64,000 nucleotides of DNA, from positions 1,601,585 through 1,665,584 of the forward strand of contig NZ_KE386496.1 of NCBI RefSeq assembly GCF_000427445.1, written 5' to 3'. The translations under genes were made by a program, and so were the position numbers. The notes under the pieces were generated by a model. It was not told the origin of the DNA. It saw only the letters and a program-made list of their open reading frames with translations, and ran no database searches. Source of the stretch: Methylocapsa acidiphila B2 (GTDB lineage Bacteria; Pseudomonadota; Alphaproteobacteria; Rhizobiales; Beijerinckiaceae). Below, in pieces: positions 61,814 through 64,000 of this stretch. Numbering within the stretch: position 1 is the first letter of the stretch; each line of letters begins with the position of its first letter.

Positions 61814-62677
61814 TCAGCGCGTCTCTGAACGCGCAGCGAGAATCGGCCGGATGTCGATGAGATTATCCTTCCTCGCCGGCGACAGGCGCGCGCGAGCGGC
61901 CCGTGCGGCCAGGGGCGCGAAATACTCAGCTCCCGCCGGGTGCTTGACCGTCCATTCGCCAAGCATCATCTTGCGCGTGAGCCTGGGATCGGCGCTTGCA
62001 AATGCGCCATGAGCGATTGCGGGATTGAAAAAGACGACGTCGCCTTTCTTCAGCTGCGGCGCGAATCTCTCATGCGGCTTGACCCGCGATTCGACCTTTG
62101 CGCTTACAAATGGCCATGCCTGATTATGAAGGCGGCGCCATAATTCCGGCTCTTCTCCAAGACGATCGAAGAGCGCAGCGAGATCGGGACGCTCGCTCAG
62201 CAGTTCTCCGCAAAGGCGCGGCGCGAGGGCGCGATGCGCGCCTGGAACGAGATAGAATAGCCCGCTATCGGGATGAATGTCTTCGAGGGCGCACCAGGTT
62301 CGACAGACCGAATAGGGCGGATCGGGCGAGCGGAAAATCGTGTCGACATGGGCGCGCACGCGTTCCGGCTGCCAAAACGCGCTGCGGGCGAAGCCGAGAG
62401 AGGGCTCTCCGCCGAAAAGCTGACGCAGGATCGAGCGGATGATTGGGCCGTGAAGGAGGTTGCCGGCGCTGTCGCCGCGACGATGCAGATAGAGCATCGC
62501 CGTCATAAGCCTATCATCGGCCTGCGGCGCGAGCGATGCGAATGTCGCGGCGTCCGTGGCGCCGTATTCGCGCAGCAGCGCCTCGACCTCGGCTAGGTGG
62601 CCGTCTATAAGATCATGAGAAAGGGCGCCCTCGACCACGATGAACCCCAAGCTGCTATATTCTTCTCGCCAATTCAT
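61814..62677 (-). CDS. Phytanoyl-CoA dioxygenase (PhyH) family protein
   Basis: The 287-residue protein starts MNWREEYSSLGFIVVEGALSHDLIDGHLAEVEALL. It has the Fe(II) ligands His and Asp in ERVRAHVDTIFR and His in FFNPAIAHGAFASADPRLTRKMM, with the Arg for 2-oxoglutarate. HPDSGLFYLVPGAHR is typical of PhyH. These enzymes hydroxylate lipids or small metabolites in the cytoplasm. The substrate is unknown and no pathway genes are adjacent. Confidence 0.88.
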   Translation of the reverse strand: MNWREEYSSLGFIVVEGALSHDLIDGHLAEVEALLREYGATDAATFASLAPQADDRLMTAMLYLHRRGDSAGNLLHGPIIRSILRQLFGGEPSLGFARSAFWQPERVRAHVDTIFRSPDPPYSVCRTWCALEDIHPDSGLFYLVPGAHRALAPRLCGELLSERPDLAALFDRLGEEPELWRRLHNQAWPFVSAKVESRVKPHERFAPQLKKGDVVFFNPAIAHGAFASADPRLTRKMMLGEWTVKHPAGAEYFAPLAARAARARLSPARKDNLIDIRPILAARSETR

Positions 62678-62768
62678 CGCCGTTTCCCGGTTCCCACTCG
62701 TGATCGCGCCTTACGGAGCTTCGCCAAAGCCGCGCGCCGAAGCGCCTAGCTCCGCTAGCGAGACTATT

Positions 62769-62791
62769 GGAGCCGCCCAGAAGGCGGCTCC
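62769..62791. terminator. Hairpin upstream of the PhyH gene
   Basis: GGAGCCGCC-CAGAA-GGCGGCTCC is a perfect 9-bp stem. No strong U-tract follows on either strand, so terminator function is uncertain. Confidence 0.4.
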
Positions 62792-63124
62792 TTCCCGCTC
62801 GTCCGAACGGACCAACAAATAGCGTGACACGCCACTCATTATGTAATTATAGTACATGACGATGCGCAAGCGTTTTCGCATCGCGAGAGGCCGGCGGCGA
62901 ACCGCCAGCGGAGCGTCACCCGAATGGTGGCTCGGCCGCTCGCGTCTCGGCGACGGGCGCGCGGGCGGGATTTCGGTCCTCTTGGCCGTCCGCGCGCCCG
63001 TCTTATCGAGCTGCTGACTGAAGCCCGATTCTCATGCGCTCTTGCTCGAGGCGCGGCAGCGACCGATCGTCGCTGCCGAAAATTTGTCGTTGACTTGTCG
63101 TAAACGCGACAGCCATACCCATGG

Positions 63125-63148
63125 CGCGCCGCTCTAGCGGCGCGTTTT
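63125..63148 (+). terminator. Terminator-like hairpin just upstream of the gene at 63173
   Basis: CGCGCCGCT pairs with AGCGGCGCG around two bases, followed by TTTT. It ends 24 bases before the ATG at 63173. In this place it would end a leader or sRNA transcript rather than a coding gene. Confidence 0.6.
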
Positions 63149-63172
63149 ACCTGCAGAAAGGGAGAGTTCTGG

Positions 63173-63490
63173 ATGGCGGACAATATTGAAGCGACGGCGG
63201 TTTTGGACATTAAAACAAAGACTTCTTCTGACGCCCAAAGCAAGTCGTCGGCGCCGGTCGGCCGCGACGCCGGAACCCACGGCGAAGTGATCGTTCATGT
63301 CCGCTTCCATCCCAATGGCAGGGTCAATATGGTGAACCATCGGCCGGCGAACGTCGATCCGCAGGATTGGTTCGACATGCTTGCCCGCCGCACAGCGGCC
63401 TCCTGCTATCAGGCCTTTTCTGGCGGCCGTGGCGTTTTCCGCATCCAAGTCGACGCTTTCGAAACGATCTGGCGCGAAGCGGAAGCTTGA
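63173..63490 (+). CDS. Conserved hypothetical protein, 105 residues
   Basis: I do not know a named family. A polar N-terminus (MADNIEATAVLDIKTKTSSDAQSKSSAP) is followed by a compact domain: GEVIVHVRFHPNGRVNMVNHRPANVDPQDWFDMLARRTAASCYQAFSGGRGVFRIQVDAFETIW. The protein is soluble and has no signal peptide. GGGAG lies near the ATG. A terminator-like hairpin immediately upstream suggests its expression may be controlled at the RNA level. Confidence 0.7.
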   Translation: MADNIEATAVLDIKTKTSSDAQSKSSAPVGRDAGTHGEVIVHVRFHPNGRVNMVNHRPANVDPQDWFDMLARRTAASCYQAFSGGRGVFRIQVDAFETIWREAEA

Positions 63491-63574
63491 TCGCTGTGGA
63501 AGCGGGCGGCTTTGGCCGCCCGTCTCGCCCCTGCACAGGACGGCGAGGCCACAACCGACGCGAAGGATAGTTTT

Positions 63575-64000
63575 CTGCTCGATCAATCCAATCCCTTGGG
63601 CTTCTTCAAGGCGCTGCATCGCGGATTCGGCGCACGTCTCGCCGCGCCCGTGCAATGGGAGCAGGTCCAGGCCTTGCTCCAGCAGGCTTTCGACGCCTTC
63701 GAGCGCAATGTCGCGGAGCCCGCTGATTGCGGCGGCGCCGTGGCGTGCCACGGCGGATGCGCCGCCTGCTGCGCGATCCGGGTGGCGGCGACCGCGCCGG
63801 AAATCCTTTTGATCGCGCGCACGATCAACGACTTGCCGAAGCGCCTCGAGATCGAGGGCAAAATCATCGACGCCGATCGCATGACGAGGCGGCTCGATCC
63901 GCAACAGCGCATGCTGGCAGGGCTCGTTTGCCCTTTTATCGAGCAGGATTTATGCGTCATCTATCCCGTGCGGCCCATGGCCTGTCGCGGGCATGCTTCG
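63575..64000 (+). CDS. YkgJ-type cysteine-cluster protein (partial, cut by right edge)
   Basis: The frame from 63491 to the window end encodes a YkgJ-family (zinc/iron-chelating cysteine cluster) protein: CHGGCAACCAI, then LVCPFIEQDLCVIYPVRPMACRGH. The clustered cysteines in this spacing bind a metal or Fe-S cluster, and the role is unknown. No ATG occurs upstream in frame. CTG 63575 has AAGGA seven bases before it, and TTG 63512 is the other candidate. It is in the same frame as, and 84 bases after, the preceding gene. The C-terminus is missing. Confidence 0.8.
   Translation, partial: MLDQSNPLGFFKALHRGFGARLAAPVQWEQVQALLQQAFDAFERNVAEPADCGGAVACHGGCAACCAIRVAATAPEILLIARTINDLPKRLEIEGKIIDADRMTRRLDPQQRMLAGLVCPFIEQDLCVIYPVRPMACRGHAS

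Larger units (their letters stand above)
62678..63172. other. 495-base intergenic region rich in hairpins
   Basis: Perfect inverted repeats lie at 62769-62791 (9 bp), 62952-63002 (13 bp arms, 25-base loop), 63055-63077 (9 bp), near 63096-63112 (5 bp) and 63125-63144 (9 bp, then TTTT). The last four precede the gene at 63173 and look like a structured leader or a small RNA with its own terminator. Confidence 0.6.

Noticed and set aside
63503-63522. GC-rich inverted repeat after the 105-residue gene as terminator
   Set aside because: CGGGCGGC and GCCGCCCG pair well, but no U-tract follows and the downstream cysteine-cluster gene appears to be read from the same strand close by.
1-64000. CRISPR arrays, tRNA or rRNA genes, prophage, transposons
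   Set aside because: I found no regularly spaced repeats, no tRNA cloverleaf or T-loop motif, and no integrase, transposase or phage structural gene. A tRNAscan or ISfinder run could confirm this.

Overview
The window is GC-rich, densely packed bacterial chromosome. Gene content and order point to an alphaproteobacterium of the order Hyphomicrobiales (Rhizobiales). The evidence is the rsfS-rlmH-envC-ctpA-rppH, mtgA-rpmF-ispA and argD-argF-hslO groupings, an Irr-type iron control box and a lanmodulin-like protein. A methylotroph or methanotroph related to Methylocystis, Methylosinus or Methylobacterium is my best guess, but no methanol or methane oxidation gene lies in the window.

Layout. 1-8.1 kb: a glycine-rich secreted repeat protein running off the left edge, a ThiE-like protein coupled to a Sel1-repeat protein, then a minus-strand block (RluA-type pseudouridine synthase, CorA, methyltransferase, OpgD/G, LeuC). 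8.4-19.1 kb: VOC protein, SGNH hydrolase, HdeA-like protein, rplS, a GT4 glycosyltransferase, infC (ATT start), a frameshifted beta-carbonic anhydrase divergent from a LysR regulator, a frameshifted outer-membrane barrel and a molybdopterin-domain-like protein. 18.6-23.4 kb: rppH, ctpA, envC, rlmH and rsfS. 23.5-28.1 kb: an accessory island with an MmyB-type regulator divergent from an epimerase, and a marR-hydrolase-membrane protein-MFS operon with a clear promoter/operator. 28.3-32.9 kb: housekeeping genes (DUF1345, ispA, mtgA, rpmF, MAPEG, tal).

33.0-40.8 kb is the most interesting part. A minus-strand run of piuB-like, piuC, exbB, exbD and tonB ends in a four-EF-hand protein whose loop spacing (12/13/12 residues) and C-terminus match lanmodulin. 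A TonB-dependent receptor diverges from this run across an AT-rich promoter holding a near-perfect Irr box. This looks like an iron-regulated TonB uptake locus with a lanmodulin-like metal-binding protein attached.

40.8-48.4 kb: universal stress protein, PRC-barrel protein, a 1418-residue DUF4011-helicase-nuclease resembling the Hhe anti-phage system, and three small orphan genes. 48.4-64 kb: hslO-argF-argD, SDR, cytochrome c, asparaginase, an unusually long multicopper oxidase, a ROK kinase, minCDE, a lipoprotein, a PhyH-type dioxygenase, a hairpin-rich leader before a small conserved gene, and a YkgJ-type cysteine-cluster protein cut by the right edge.

I see no tRNA, rRNA, CRISPR, prophage, transposase or integrase in the window.
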